From: Neelides folsomi
Taxonomy: Eukaryota > Arthropoda > Collembola > Neelipleona > Neelidae
DNA: 64,000 nt
Direction: 5' to 3'
Assembly (NCBI GenBank): GCA_034687125.1
Contig: JAQGBZ010000107.1
Location: forward strand, 123,470 to 187,469
Shown here: piece after piece, positions 1-11,939 of the stretch
How positions within the stretch are numbered: the stretch's first letter is position 1
How the letters are laid out: each line of letters starts with the position of its first letter
The notes under the pieces: generated by a model
The model's database searches: none
The model's input: only the letters and a program-made list of their open reading frames with translations
What the model was told of the DNA's origin: nothing
Made by a program: the position numbers and the translations under genes

Positions 1-2328
1 GAATTTCTTCTCCACATCTTCGCCTTCGTCGTTTCCTCGTGTATTAAAAGAAGCTTCATATTTCCATAACGGAAAATTTGTATTGCCCCTTGTGAGAATG
101 AGAAAATGAGGAGTGAGGTGTTTATAAAAAATGTATTTTGATTTGACTTTGGAACAAGCTCTCTTGCATATTAATGATTCAAAACTGCGATAGTATAAAT
201 TAAATGCGTTTCGCTAAATGAAGGGTTTGAAAGACGCTTATTAATTATGAGATCCCCACTCACATAACCTTTTCGCCATTTCCTTATAAGAAGAGAGTAA
301 GGACAGGAAAAGGACAATTTCGGAAGTGTACTTGCTCAAATGCTTCCATCTCCTCAGGCTCATGGCTCAACCATCAACCTTAATGCTAGCTAATAATGGT
401 TTACAATTACTTACTCACGTTTAAAGCACTTAAATTCCTTAATAAATGTTTAACGAATCCAAACTTGATGATTTGATTGTCATTCCTTCTCAAGTTCTAA
501 AAAGCAATATCTTCTCACATTGTATAATTTTAATCCACGGTTCTTCTCTGCCTTCTGTCCCTCAACGTGATAAATAAATAAAGGCGTAGAAGAGAATTGA
601 AATCACCGAGACTATCCAATTCACAGCCAGGAATGACCGTCACTGAAAAATGAAAGCCTTATTTGGTCCTTATATTTAGGAATGATTTAATTCGCAATTA
701 TTATCTGTCTTAATCTTCAACCTCGTAATTCTAACCTGTTAAATTCCCTTTCCACTTGTCCTACTAATGAACAATTCTGTATTTATATACTTCGTACTAA
801 CTGCCATAATACATTTAACATTATCGTGTTTACTTTTTCATAGGCTCGATATGTCCCATCATATTTATTTTCAAAGTACATACATAATATGTAGTAGGTA
901 GTTAAAATAAGATATATAATTGTTCATTGGAAGTTTTAAGAACCCGTTCCGTTCGATATATGCATTACCAACAGAGATCTAAACAAACATGAAGATTTCA
1001 GACATGTGCTTGCAACTTGCAAGTGTGTTTTTATGTTTAAACAATAAATAAATCTCTGTGTTTATTTTAACTACGCATTTTAGTTCTTGAGAGGAAAGTA
1101 AGGAGGTAAAAGGGGCATAAAAGTATTACACCTTATTTCCTTTCAATACCATTTAGAGACGACGAGTGGAACAACCCTGAATTTCCAAAAAGATATATTG
1201 AACATCTGTGTGTATTTTAAATGCTCCGTGTTCACGGTTGTCTTTCTACATAAATCTATTGCCATTTAAGTAATGAGATGTCTGCCTCAAGCATTTATAA
1301 AGTTAGTCAAGGAAAATTGGATGCAGAAGCGTTGGGACTCAAATTGTCAGGCTTTTAATTAAACCTTTAATAATCAAACTAACCCACAATAATTTCCACC
1401 TCATGGCATTCCATTTAATTGAATATGATAAAAGATATCCCCAAGAACAAGAAATATTTAAGCCAATGAGCGAAGGTGTGCAATTAGAATTATCCCTCTT
1501 ATTCATATTTGCCAAGCCTCAATAATGATCTAAAACGATAGAACAGGTTTTCTATCAATTTACAATTTCAATGAATTATAATTTATGAACTTTGATTTAA
1601 GAGCAAAGAGCCGCCTTTTCGTATTCTTACCATATAAAATAATCGCTTTGCAATTCTATTTTTTGCAACTGAACAAAAAATATCTAAGGTTTGTACTTGC
1701 CAATATAATATAAAAAAGTCAGTTAACATTTAACGTTATGATACTATGAATTACATGTGCTGATACACGAATATATTCAGGTAGTACATTTACATAAAAT
1801 ACGTATTTGATACATTGCTTATCTTATTACTCGATCTAAGGAAGAATTATTATATTATTATAAACACTAGTATTTATTGAAATAAAATTTTCGGGCAAGG
1901 CTAAATATGTCTTTTTCAAAGCCATCTTATTTTGTTTAATAATAATATATGGTACCTGTTAAATAATTGCAAACCATACCCAATTAAGTATAGAGAGAAA
2001 TAAAAACCAATAATAGCTTTACGTATCGAAGTTCAGTGTCTGACTGTCTGACAATGACAACCATTGGTGATGGACGATGTGTCACAAAAGCGAAAACTGG
2101 GAGAAACGGGGAACAGAAGCGCAAATCAATTTCAATTACAAATGGACGCTGCGTTAATACTTATTAGTTTAAGGACAGTTTCCCTTTCATCCTCACTAGA
2201 ACAGATCATTCGCATTTTATAAAAGTTTCTTATTTATTTAAAATAATAACTTTCCTTTTATTGAAAATCCTACTTGATCATGTTTATTTTTGACACTCTC
2301 TTGTAATTTATGACGAAACTTTACAATT

Positions 2329-2408
2329 ACAATATACTATGGTATATTATTTATTGAATATAATATACAAATAACTTCAATAGAAAGCTAGTTTTTATAG
2401 TATATTGT
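2329..2408. repeat. AT-rich inverted repeat, 12-bp perfect arms
   Basis: ACAATATACTAT at 2329-2340 is matched by its exact reverse complement ATAGTATATTGT at 2397-2408. Related fragments (AGTATACTATACAATAT and CATAGTATACAATATT) follow downstream to about 2465. The origin is unknown. It may be a decayed element or simply low-complexity AT sequence. Confidence 0.5.
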
Positions 2409-5371
2409 ATTTAGATAATAAGTATACTATACAATATATACCAACCTGCATAGTATACAATATTAGTTATCATTTATCACTATTATATTTATACAATTTA
2501 AATGCTACGTTGCACCAATAGTTTACATATAAATATTTATACCAAGAAAATTTATGCCTTTAAAACCTATGGAGTGTAGTCTTTGTTTTAGCAAATGTGA
2601 TGTATTCAGTGGTAGCAAGCAAGTACATAGCAGTCATATGCACGAGCAACGTTGATTTTTAAAGAAAATGCAAAAGTCTATTTATCAATGAATTCATATT
2701 CTCACACTTGCAATTAGCAAAACACCCTTCAGTTAATATGATAGACATAGACACACTATTCAGACTTCAGCTAAAATGTATTATAGGTAATACTTTTTAG
2801 CTAGCTTATTTAAAAGAGATTAATATTGAACTTTATTTATTAAATGCAGGAATTATTTTTATATTTCATAATATTATATATCTGACCAAATAAAGACAGG
2901 TTAATCGAAACTGTCCAGGTTCATGCATTACCGTGTATCTACATTTAAACTATTACCTAATACTTTATTTAAACAATTGTAACCCAATCAAACGAAGAAA
3001 TAAAGGTTAATAAAAGTTACCTTTGAAAACCTGCAAGAACTTTTTATTCAAAAAATACTCAACTATCAACTTAAAATTAGCACAAAACTCCACTGGCAAA
3101 ACTTGTTACTTCTCCCTATTTTACAACCACAATTTATGAAGGGTTATAACGGTCTGTGCCAATTTTAAAAAAATAACTTCACTATTCAATTATTCATATT
3201 TTAGTGTCAAAGTCAAAGTCCAACCAAGGAAAATAACCTTTAATTTTGTTCAATAATAAATATGAAATGTATTGAAAAAAGGCAACATTTTGATATTGAA
3301 TGAACTAATAAACCTCATTGATTCTTGCCGTATCTCACTTTTAACAAATTACCAATATCTCTCGTCTCTATATGTAAAATTTGAGCATAAAGACCGATAA
3401 AAACTCACAAGGCCTATTTGCTCGAATTCGACGGAGATAATCATTATTTCTTTCATAACTAATTATCGACGTATTACAATCCATAATGGATTTTCAATCC
3501 ATAAGATTGTATTTCGGTGGGTTTTGGGTCATTGATGAGAAGTTTTTCATTGCACGGTCGTGTATAGATAAATAACTCACATTATTGAATGAGAGAATCT
3601 GAGGGTCAACATGTTGTAATGCCGAAAATTGAATGACAGAAACAGAAGTTTGGGAATTGTTGTAAGATATCATTAGGAAGTATCTTAAAAATGGTTTTAG
3701 CACATTTATCACGAAGTTATTTATTTCACTAGCACTCAAGACTTGTAACTGGAAGAACTGAAGGAAATTTCTTCAACGCTCCACTTTCTTTTTCCATATC
3801 CTGGGAAAAGAGTTGTAACCTTCTGTTACTTAACCTCGCTCCTCCTCTGTACAATTATAATGACTATCTGAGCAATATAAATATACAATGATATTAATAT
3901 CCCATTACTTTGTTCCTCGTGCAATCTATAGTCATTGTTATTTGAATATTAAGGGTAAATACCAAGAGTTTGTAAATACGTCAATATGGTAGACCTCGAC
4001 AATGATTCAATATCCAATTATAAATAAAAATGGCATAAACATACAAATTTGCTTAAAAGCACATTCGAATCTAAATAATTAGATATTGTTATTTATTATG
4101 GAAAATTATAAAAATTAGATTTATACTTATAAGCAACTATTCATACAATTAAGACTAGATTTATAATAACATTAAGCCTCTTTTACTTTTTTCATTAAAG
4201 TTTGCCACATTGCATGTGCATGTATTGTAAATAAAATAAACATACATGTAAGTACTTGAATATTGTATGTCTTTTGTTTATATCTCTATTAGAATATAAA
4301 TTTTCCTTACTGATATTTTATATGTATCTGTATTTATTATTAAGCCACATTTATACTAATGTCAAAACTGTTAAGAAAGTCTTTTACTTTTTATCATTTT
4401 AATCCATCATACAAACATTATTAATTTTAGCTTGGCTCTTAAAGTAGGAGATAAATAAAACTTGATTTAGTACATCAAGTTTATCTAAAAGCAGAAAGCA
4501 TTGAAGTGGTCTTTGAGAAAATTAGATTGAACTTCTAACAATTGAATATCTTTATCGTCCATTACGCGGGTATCAATCGACGTTATTTATAAACTATTAC
4601 TACTTACAATGTGTATCTAATATGTATATCAATTAACTTTAAACCCTTTAAAGTATTAAGTATCACTCAATCACTTTACAGAAAATGTAATCCCTGGTAC
4701 GTACAATAGTCGTATGTAGGGGTTTATGATCTGTCTTATATTATCTAATATTCTGATGAAATATTACACAGGTATATTAATATCAGCCAACATTTATAAT
4801 AAAAGCTTTTATTTATAGTCTTGATGAAAAATAAATAAGTACGCACATACTTATATACATGTAAGGATTAAAGGAATAATTATTCGAATAGCATTTAGCG
4901 TGTTTATTTCTAAACTTAATAGTTGAGTGTGAGTATGTTAAAGTGTTTATTAAGTATCTCAAGAATATGTAGGTCTCTATGTTAAGCCGTGCCATACTGC
5001 GAGTAAAGTATAATAAAAATCCCCCTTTCAGATTTTTGATTTTAAAAGATTTGATGTATGAATAAAAGATACCAAAACAAGACAATCTAGTCTACATAAT
5101 AAATATAAAGGTAATTGAGTAATTATAATTGTGAGTTGAAAAGAAGGAGTAAATGAGGAGAATTCAATACCTTATTATGATAACTGTAATATGAGTTGAA
5201 TTGAAACGACGTTGATGATATAGATAGATATATCAAGTTTGATGAAAATTAGCCAGGAAGTAGTAAAAAAGAGAATGCGGATCCCGTAATCCGCCGTGTT
5301 GTCGAGACTGCGAAGAGACTTCTTGTCAGACCTTTCAGCCCAACTCGTGGATTTAAGAAATGTGAAGAGGA

Positions 5372-5397
5372 GGAGAGGCTGGGTGAATAGCCTCTCC
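5372..5397. repeat. Perfect 9-bp GC-rich hairpin followed by a T run
   Basis: GGAGAGGCT (5372-5380), an 8-nt loop, then AGCCTCTCC (5389-5397), followed directly by TTTTT on the plus strand. It stands out in an AT-rich background. It resembles a stem plus T-run terminator in form, but no RNA gene can be recognised upstream. Confidence 0.5.
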
Positions 5398-6351
5398 TTT
5401 TTCTTAAGGATCCCCCAACAAATTCACTTCCTTACGCCTCGGCTACAACCACGAACTCATTTCTCAAACAATCATCAAAACCATGATGGGGATGGCTCAT
5501 GGAGCAAAAACATATATTCACAATAAAACTATATAATATCCCCATTTCCGTCAAATATCCCAAATATCTGAAAGCGATAAGAAATCCATTTTCTCCCTTT
5601 CCTCTATGGAACACTCAAATCAACATTCGATACTCGATACAATGATGCTTGTATGTCTTTGATAGTGTTATATTGCTTAAAACGATTGTGATGTCGTTAC
5701 ATGAAGCCAAATAATTGTAATCTTTAATATTATTTATTTTATACAGAAAATCTTTTATGGAATAATCTTTACATCCTCTTCCGCATCATTTTGTTAGCCT
5801 TTTCTTTGTTTGTACTAAATTACTAAACCAATGAAATAAGGATCCTTTGTGAATATAAAAGATTTTGAATCATGATACAAATGTGTTTGTGATGGTTGAA
5901 TATAACACTTTAAAAGTTAGAAATGTTTTTGATGTTGAAAGGTGTAGGTTTTAAATGTTAATCCATCATAAGCACTAATCATTAGTTAAGTGTTGACGAT
6001 GATAAAAACATAAAGGAAAAAATGATGGGTCAATTGTAGTTAAAGCCTTGGATATGATATAATGGAGATATATATAAATTTATTAATAAGTTTCTTAAAT
6101 CACTCGACAGCTCCGACACAAGCCTTGCAATGAATGGTTTTGGACGCACAAGGACCCTGACCCAATTTACGGTGCAAAAATTGGCTACCTCTCTCCCCCA
6201 CCTACATACCACTTATATAATTTATGCATAATTTATATTTAAATTCAATCCGCCCCATCCCCAGCAATCAACTTCTGTGACGCCCTTCTTGAGAGCTCAA
6301 GAGCTGAGATCAACACACTTGGCATTGTTGCACCTTACAATCTCTTTTAAC

Positions 6352-6404
6352 CAATTGATGCAAAATATTTGTAAGGTACTCTCAATTGATGCAAAATATT
6401 TGTA
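6352..6404. repeat. Tandem-like direct repeat, 22 bp x 2
   Basis: The 22-bp unit beginning CAATTGATGC and ending ATATTTGTA occurs at 6352-6373 and is repeated exactly at 6383-6404, with 9 bp between the copies. This is probably a local duplication. Confidence 0.7.
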
Positions 6405-6799
6405 GCCGGCTTACTTGCATGTAATTTATAAATGCATAATAAGATTATTATATTATATTTATATGAGTTATGTGTACTGATATTAAATATATATTGAACA
6501 AATTAAAATGAAACACGCGATACCTTCAGTAATAAATTGGATTAAATATTTAGCGTATGCGTATGTGTGTTTTTATTGAACTTTAATATTATAGCGATAT
6601 ATTTTAGCATAATATACAATGGTGTGAAAATTTAATTATTATGATAGCTTCACTAATATTGCTAATTTTATATAATATCAAAGTATTGTTTGATTGTTAG
6701 TATCGCATTGTTGACATTTTCTCATTATGTCATTATTATCAAAAGTAACAAAGTTTGGTTATAATATAATACTTTTATAAAGTACAACCGTTTAAAATT

Positions 6800-8273
6800 T
6801 CAGTCATATTCACTACCAATACTGATGGAAAGATGAGATCCTTCGATTAAAGTTTCGTGATACCACGTATTTGTTTCTAGAAACACTTTAAAACAATTCA
6901 ATTATTAATAGAGATAACTCTTGTAAAATTATAAGATTAAGATTTATTTCTAAATACAATATAAGCATAAGTTCAGAGTTTCGACAAATGTTAAACTTAC
7001 AAAGATCACCGGGATTGATTGTAAATGTGATATTAGAAGGGCAAAATGCCTCGCATTCCGGCGGTGGCCTCAATGTCCAAACTTTACGACCGCGTATCTG
7101 AGCTTGCCATGACGGACGCTTCACATAATCCATCTAATTAAGATTTAAAATAAAAATCGGTAATAACGTTTAAACGAATAAATTTATTATCGTATTCTGC
7201 TAGCACGTTCTAGAGAGTTTATTTTTAAAGCGACTATTAATGAATTTTAAATTAGTTATATTTAATCAATTTTACATGCATGGCAGCTCCAAGACCAGGT
7301 GATCCAATAAAAATCCAGTCAATCACCGATGATTCAGAGTCTTCTGGAAGAAAAGACGGACGAGGAAAGATTTCTCTAAGTTTTCCTCCTACTCCTGGAT
7401 GACAATTGGACCTGTTTAACCAACAATCGTAAAAATAATTAATAAAGTGGATATTCTTAGTTTTAAATGAATTGAATTAAGAGATTTACCATCCAATATA
7501 CCACGGGTCTATTGATGTGTCTCCTTCTTGAATCTTTTCAAATGCTTCTTTGAGTGTATTGAATGGGGATCGAAATGGGAGAAATTGACATTCTTCTCCA
7601 ACAGCTTCAACTCCACCATCCTCCGACTCAAATATGCGTTTAAGAGAAGAAAAATTGAAGTCATCTGGAATTTTTGCTCCACCTCTAACAATTATTGGAC
7701 GAGAAGAATAGGCAATTGAGTGAAACTCTTCGACTCGTGGTAATCGTTTGAATTCAATTATAGGAGATCCCTAAACAAAATCAAAACAAATTCTGTGAAA
7801 ATAATTCATATATTGTATAAAAGTAATAAGTATAATTATGTTTAGCAAGTAAATACTAATTTTACATTCTTAGCAGGACAGATATTGCAATCAGCAAGAG
7901 GACGAACAATTTCCATAAGAATTTGATGTGACGGAAGAAGACAACTCCTTTCTTTTAATGCTTCAAATATTTTAACCGGGCTCATATACGGAGAAAAGGT
8001 TAAATAAAGTAATACAACTACAACTAAAATGGAAAGATATTTGATCATTGATGTGAATGATATTTTGTGTTCTGATTCTGATCCATTTAGAATTTTATCT
8101 CTTTGAGCAATTGTAGATCTCTTGGAGAGGAATTCAAGTGAATCGTAAATATCGACAGAAGATATTCCATCTTCATAGGCGGATTCACATGCTTCAAGTA
8201 ATTTATTCTCAAAAGTGTCTTCATTTTCATCTAAAGGTGCAGGAAGACGTCTACGAAATATCCCTTGTTTCAT
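6800..8273 (-). CDS. Membrane-anchored JmjC/cupin-type Fe(II)/2-oxoglutarate dioxygenase-like protein
   Basis: Five exons join in frame: 8273-7866, 7770-7490, 7411-7276, 7133-7001 and 6885-6800, giving 347 aa. The N-terminal ~75 residues are hydrophilic, followed by one hydrophobic segment (about residues 76-95, SILVVVVLLYLTF), which suggests a type II membrane protein with its catalytic domain in the lumen or outside the cell. The C-terminal half is a cupin/JmjC fold. The iron-binding His-X-Asp is H275-M-D277, split across the exon 3/4 junction, and is followed by KRPSWQAQIRGRKVWTL. The distal metal His is H329 in the NTWYHET motif, and the protein ends ISIGSEYD. Known JmjC proteins of this kind hydroxylate proteins or demethylate them, but the substrate cannot be inferred here. 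The last exon uses an acceptor (TTAAAG) eight bases upstream of a decoy TTTCTAG that would create a stop. I do not assign an orthologue name. Confidence 0.85.
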
Positions 8274-9107
8274 TTTTGATATCTTCCTTCTAATAGAATA
8301 ATCAAGGTGGATGTTAAAAACACAGAGTGATATAAAATTATAATTGTGTAATAATTATATTATTTTAATTACCTGTAAAACTTTTAATTGACAGAACGAC
8401 ACAACATCATTCAACAAGTGAATTCTTGTCATCTAGTTCTCTATATTACCTAGAACCTAGAATCCTAGATAGATATACCGAAACTATTTACATTGTTCTG
8501 GGATGGGAGAAAACGAAAACACACACAGAAGAGAACTTCTCCCAAATGAAAGGGAAAACGAAGCAGCATTTAGAGTTGAAGTACATGCTTTATTTATGTA
8601 AGTATGAATTTACCTATTTATTTTAGCAAGGGATCTTCTCGATAGCTCTTAGGCCATATGGATATACCGATGCTGAAACTGACAATAGCTGTTGCAGGTA
8701 AAATAATGAATAAGACAAAGAAATAAGGCAAGATATCTATAATACGCAAATTTGTAGATTATAATTTTATAGATATTTAGATCCATTTCTTTCACTACTA
8801 TACTTTATATGAGTGAGTGTATGTTAGTCGATCAACTACATGAATAAACTTTGATTTAAGAAATGGAATATCACATATTTTAAAAACTTATGTTCCATAT
8901 GCGTTAATGTGATTAAATCATATTTCGTTTATAAGAAATTAATTAATAACATTCTAGCGTGCTGGCAATTAGAAAAATAAGATAGAAATGAACACAAGAT
9001 TTTCTTCTGAGAAATCAACGTTTTTATTTAAAAAAAACAACTTTGGATGTTTTAAAGTTCAACAACTAAACGAGGATTTCTGTCTCTTGAAAGAGATGAG
9101 GAAAAGT
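8274..9107. other. Spacer upstream of the JmjC-like gene and downstream of RPLP0
   Basis: AT-rich. It contains the putative promoter of the JmjC-like gene and the RPLP0 3'UTR. Open frames such as 8426-8626 show no protein-like features. No other feature is seen. Confidence 0.5.
9023..9028 (-). terminator. RPLP0 polyadenylation signal AATAAA
   Basis: AATAAA on the minus strand, about 80 nt after the RPLP0 stop codon, in a U-rich context. This is a suitable distance for 3'-end formation. Confidence 0.7.
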
Positions 9108-10452
9108 TTAGTCGAAAAGACCGAAACCCATGTCATCGTCTTCTTCTTCAGACTCCTCTTTCTTTTCTTCTTTCTTCTCGACCTTCTTCTCAGCGGCAGC
9201 TGGAGCAGCAACGGCAGCTACAGCGAACTTCGAAGGATCCTAAAAACACGTTTTATTAAGTTTTAATTTAAGATTTCACAATTGAACTTCTCTAAATAAT
9301 CACTACAAAAAATCAAGTTTAGATGAATAAAACACTATTTGCGTTATACCTTGATGTATTCCTTGACAGTTTCAGCCTCTTTGAATGTAACTTCAGAGAC
9401 GGCAGCAACAGCAAGAAGATTCTTGAATCCATTGATGATCGAGTGTGGAACTGAAGCAACCGTTGGGTATCCGATCTCAAGTGATACAGCAGCAACGTTG
9501 GCGACTCCAGCCATGAACCTCGCTCGCAAATCCTCTGGCTTAATGTCCAAGATCTTCGGCTCAAAAATACTACCAGAATCATAAACCATCTCCACCTAAA
9601 ATTAAATGCAATTAGTATTCATATATAATGAATCCGATACTTCAAAATTTAATTCGCACAATAAACAAAATATTGATCAAGTATGCAAATTATGAAAAAT
9701 TACTTACTTGCAATCCATATGAAAATGGTGAGATGTTCAACATGTTCAAAAGTGCAGCTTCAGAAGCTCCGACCTTTTCACCATTCTATAGAATGAAAAC
9801 AAAATATAAATTTCAATTAATCAATGTATTAAATATAATCGCAGTAATGATTAATGTAATAAATGTATGTTTAAACAACGAACCTTCAAGATATGGACGT
9901 CATTGATGATTTCAATTGTTCCCTTTGAAATCTTCGTGGCGATGGCAAGAGCCTGGAAAAAAGAAGTTTTCTCCGGTCCAAGCCCGGTGTTTTGGGATGG
10001 AATGATGACATCCCCTGGAGCAATAGCTCCTGGACGAGCTGGGGCTCGAACTTTGTTCTCAATGAGCTTCTCTCGAACTTCAGTAAGTTCTCCGTTGGTG
10101 AAGACGAAGCCAACATTTCCTCGAACATGAGGAAGGATCCTTAAATATTAAATCATTATGTTATATTAAATATGGAAAACAATCCTTAAAATTCTAATTG
10201 TCATCTCATTATTCAATCTCACTTCTCAAGATTGGGATTGGCATCCAAATGGCCCTTGATGGCCTTCCTCATCATGGTGTTCTTTCCCATGAGGACAACA
10301 GCGGTTCCACGAAGCCCGATACGGATCTGCTGCATCTGCTTCGACCCCACGTTGTCAGCCCCGACGATGAACATCTTGGGGTACTCGTCCATGTATTGGA
10401 CCAACCGTTGGAAGTAGTTGGCTTTCCATGTTGCCTTATCCTCCCGACCCAT
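9108..10452 (-). CDS. RPLP0: 60S acidic ribosomal protein P0
   Basis: P0 is the core of the ribosomal stalk. It binds 28S rRNA and anchors P1/P2 dimers that recruit translation factors. Coding exons are 10452-10223, 10139-9884, 9785-9708, 9595-9350 and 9239-9108, joining in frame to 313 aa (human P0 is 317). The start [14 protein letters not shown], the [15 protein letters not shown] motif, [12 protein letters not shown], an alanine-rich hinge, and the acidic C-terminal tail ending [10 protein letters not shown] are all diagnostic. The ATG lies 34 nt inside an exon whose acceptor (TTGCAG) is at 10486-10487, so there is an intron in the 5'UTR and the promoter is further upstream, probably 10.5-10.9 kb. 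All stalk-tail residues are present and nothing is broken. Confidence 0.98.
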
Positions 10453-10485
10453 CGTGAACGTGGAGAAGGGATGAAGTTTTAAGGA

Positions 10486-11474
10486 CTGCAATTACAAAAA
10501 TACAATTAAATTAATAATTTGTTAAAATAAAAATATGGATTCATTATAATCACCGGTTAATCCTATATGATGCGCATTAAAGATAAAGTACTAATCTTAT
10601 TTTAATGAATTTATTATGAAAAAACTGAAAAATGAAAGCGCCGTTTGCATGAAACAATAGAGGGGAAAGTCCTTTATGCGAATAAAGTAATAATTATTTA
10701 AAAAGATAAGAATTTAACCAACTTACTAAGGTTTAAAGATGATAGATTTTCGGCGTGCACGAAGCTGAATATTCGCAATGGCCTTATAACATGAATGAGA
10801 TAAGAAACTCCATGCTTTACAGTTTCAACTCAATTTAATTTCGATAGGTAGCGCCAAGTGTATTGGAATCGAAAGTCATTCAATGCCCCCATTGGAATGG
10901 AATTAAAATTCGTTTAAACTTTTTTAGTAAATAACTTTATTAAATTTTTATTTCGCATATGTATATAATTAAGAATGAGCTAGATGCGTTAAAAAGTTAT
11001 TATGTTAAAACAAATACAATAACAAATAATTTTAAGTGTATTATAAATATTTTAATTCAATTTTCCAGAGGCACCTTATATTAGGTTTTTATATTTAATA
11101 ATATTTAATGTGTATGTTTAGCATGCCTCCTATTAATTAATTTTAATATATTAACCATCAATAACTTTTGAATTTAAAAAGTAAACAAATCTTAGTTCAT
11201 ATTATTTAATAATAATATAACATCAATCAATCAAATTAATTTAGAATAATTTTTGTTAAAAATACACGTTCCAGCACCAAATTCTAAAAAAATATACAAA
11301 TATTTACAAATTGTTGTAAAATTCTTATACATATTTATACTTCATCAATTATTTAATTTATAAAGAACTGTAAACAATTTATATTATATATTATACATTT
11401 AATCACTTAATTATTTTGATCATGCTATTTATTTTTGATTGGAAGAATTAAAAATATATAGGTAGCCTATAGTA
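10486..11474. other. RPLP0 5'UTR intron/promoter and AT-rich spacer
   Basis: The proximal part must hold the non-coding first exon of RPLP0, but I could not place its donor or transcription start reliably. The rest is AT-rich with no coding signal. Confidence 0.45.
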
Positions 11475-11550
11475 CAGTGTGGGCCATAAATATCTTTCTT
11501 TTTTATATGATTGTTTATTTAAAAAAGAAAGATACTTATGGCCCACCTTG
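11475..11550. mobile_element. 76-bp hairpin MITE, mariner-like, TA-flanked
   Basis: The left end CAGTGTGGGCCATAAATATC and the inverted right end (reverse complement CAAGGTGGGCCATAAGTATC) pair over about 31 bp with few mismatches, leaving only a short centre. TA dinucleotides flank both sides (11473-11474 and 11551-11552), as expected for Tc1/mariner insertion. The element is far too short to encode a transposase, so it is a non-autonomous miniature element. Relatives lie at 40846-40917 and at 63903 onward. Confidence 0.8.
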
Positions 11551-11939
11551 TATTTACTTAAGAGCATAGCCAATACCATTACAATCACTCTAATAAATCA
11601 ATTAAGTAAAAATTACAAGGTATATTTGAAAAGATAATAGACATTTTTCGTTAAAACTGCAATGGATTAAGCAATAAATAAATAATAAATACTCTGTCCA
11701 GCCGTGCTAGTCTACGGAGGTTTTTTCCTTGGGTCCTCAAAAAGGGTACCAAAAAGATTATAAACGATAAAAATTGAACCTTTTTGAGCTAAATTAAGAA
11801 TTATTTACCTTTTCCACATTTTTTTGGAAAATAAACAACTTTTAATCATATAATCCTATTAAAAGTACATACATAGCATATTAATCAATATATTTATATA
11901 TTTTCTGAGAATTTATTACCTGGCTGGACTGTTACTCAT

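Larger units (their letters stand above)
1..6799. other. AT-rich region without a supportable gene
   Basis: No open frame here is long enough, or flanked by convincing splice sites, to call a gene. The first ~45 bases are more GC-rich and could be the edge of an exon belonging to a gene outside the window, but nothing can be recognised. The block at 5280-5520 is also richer in GC, has an open frame of 76 codons and carries a short perfect hairpin, but it resembles no protein I know. AT-rich inverted repeats lie near 2329-2408, and a 22-bp direct repeat lies at 6352-6404. Confidence 0.5.

Noticed and set aside
1..45. Possible exon edge at the left end of the window
   Set aside because: Too short to recognise and no clear splice site or family match.
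6800..7133. Premature end of the JmjC-like gene after PGDL
   Set aside because: A further exon at 6885-6800 supplies the NTWYHET and ISIGSEYD end in the right phase when the upstream AAAG acceptor is used.
11698..11931. Inverted 8-mers GTCCAGCC / GGCTGGAC as ends of another transposon
   Set aside because: Similarity does not extend beyond the 8 bp on either side.
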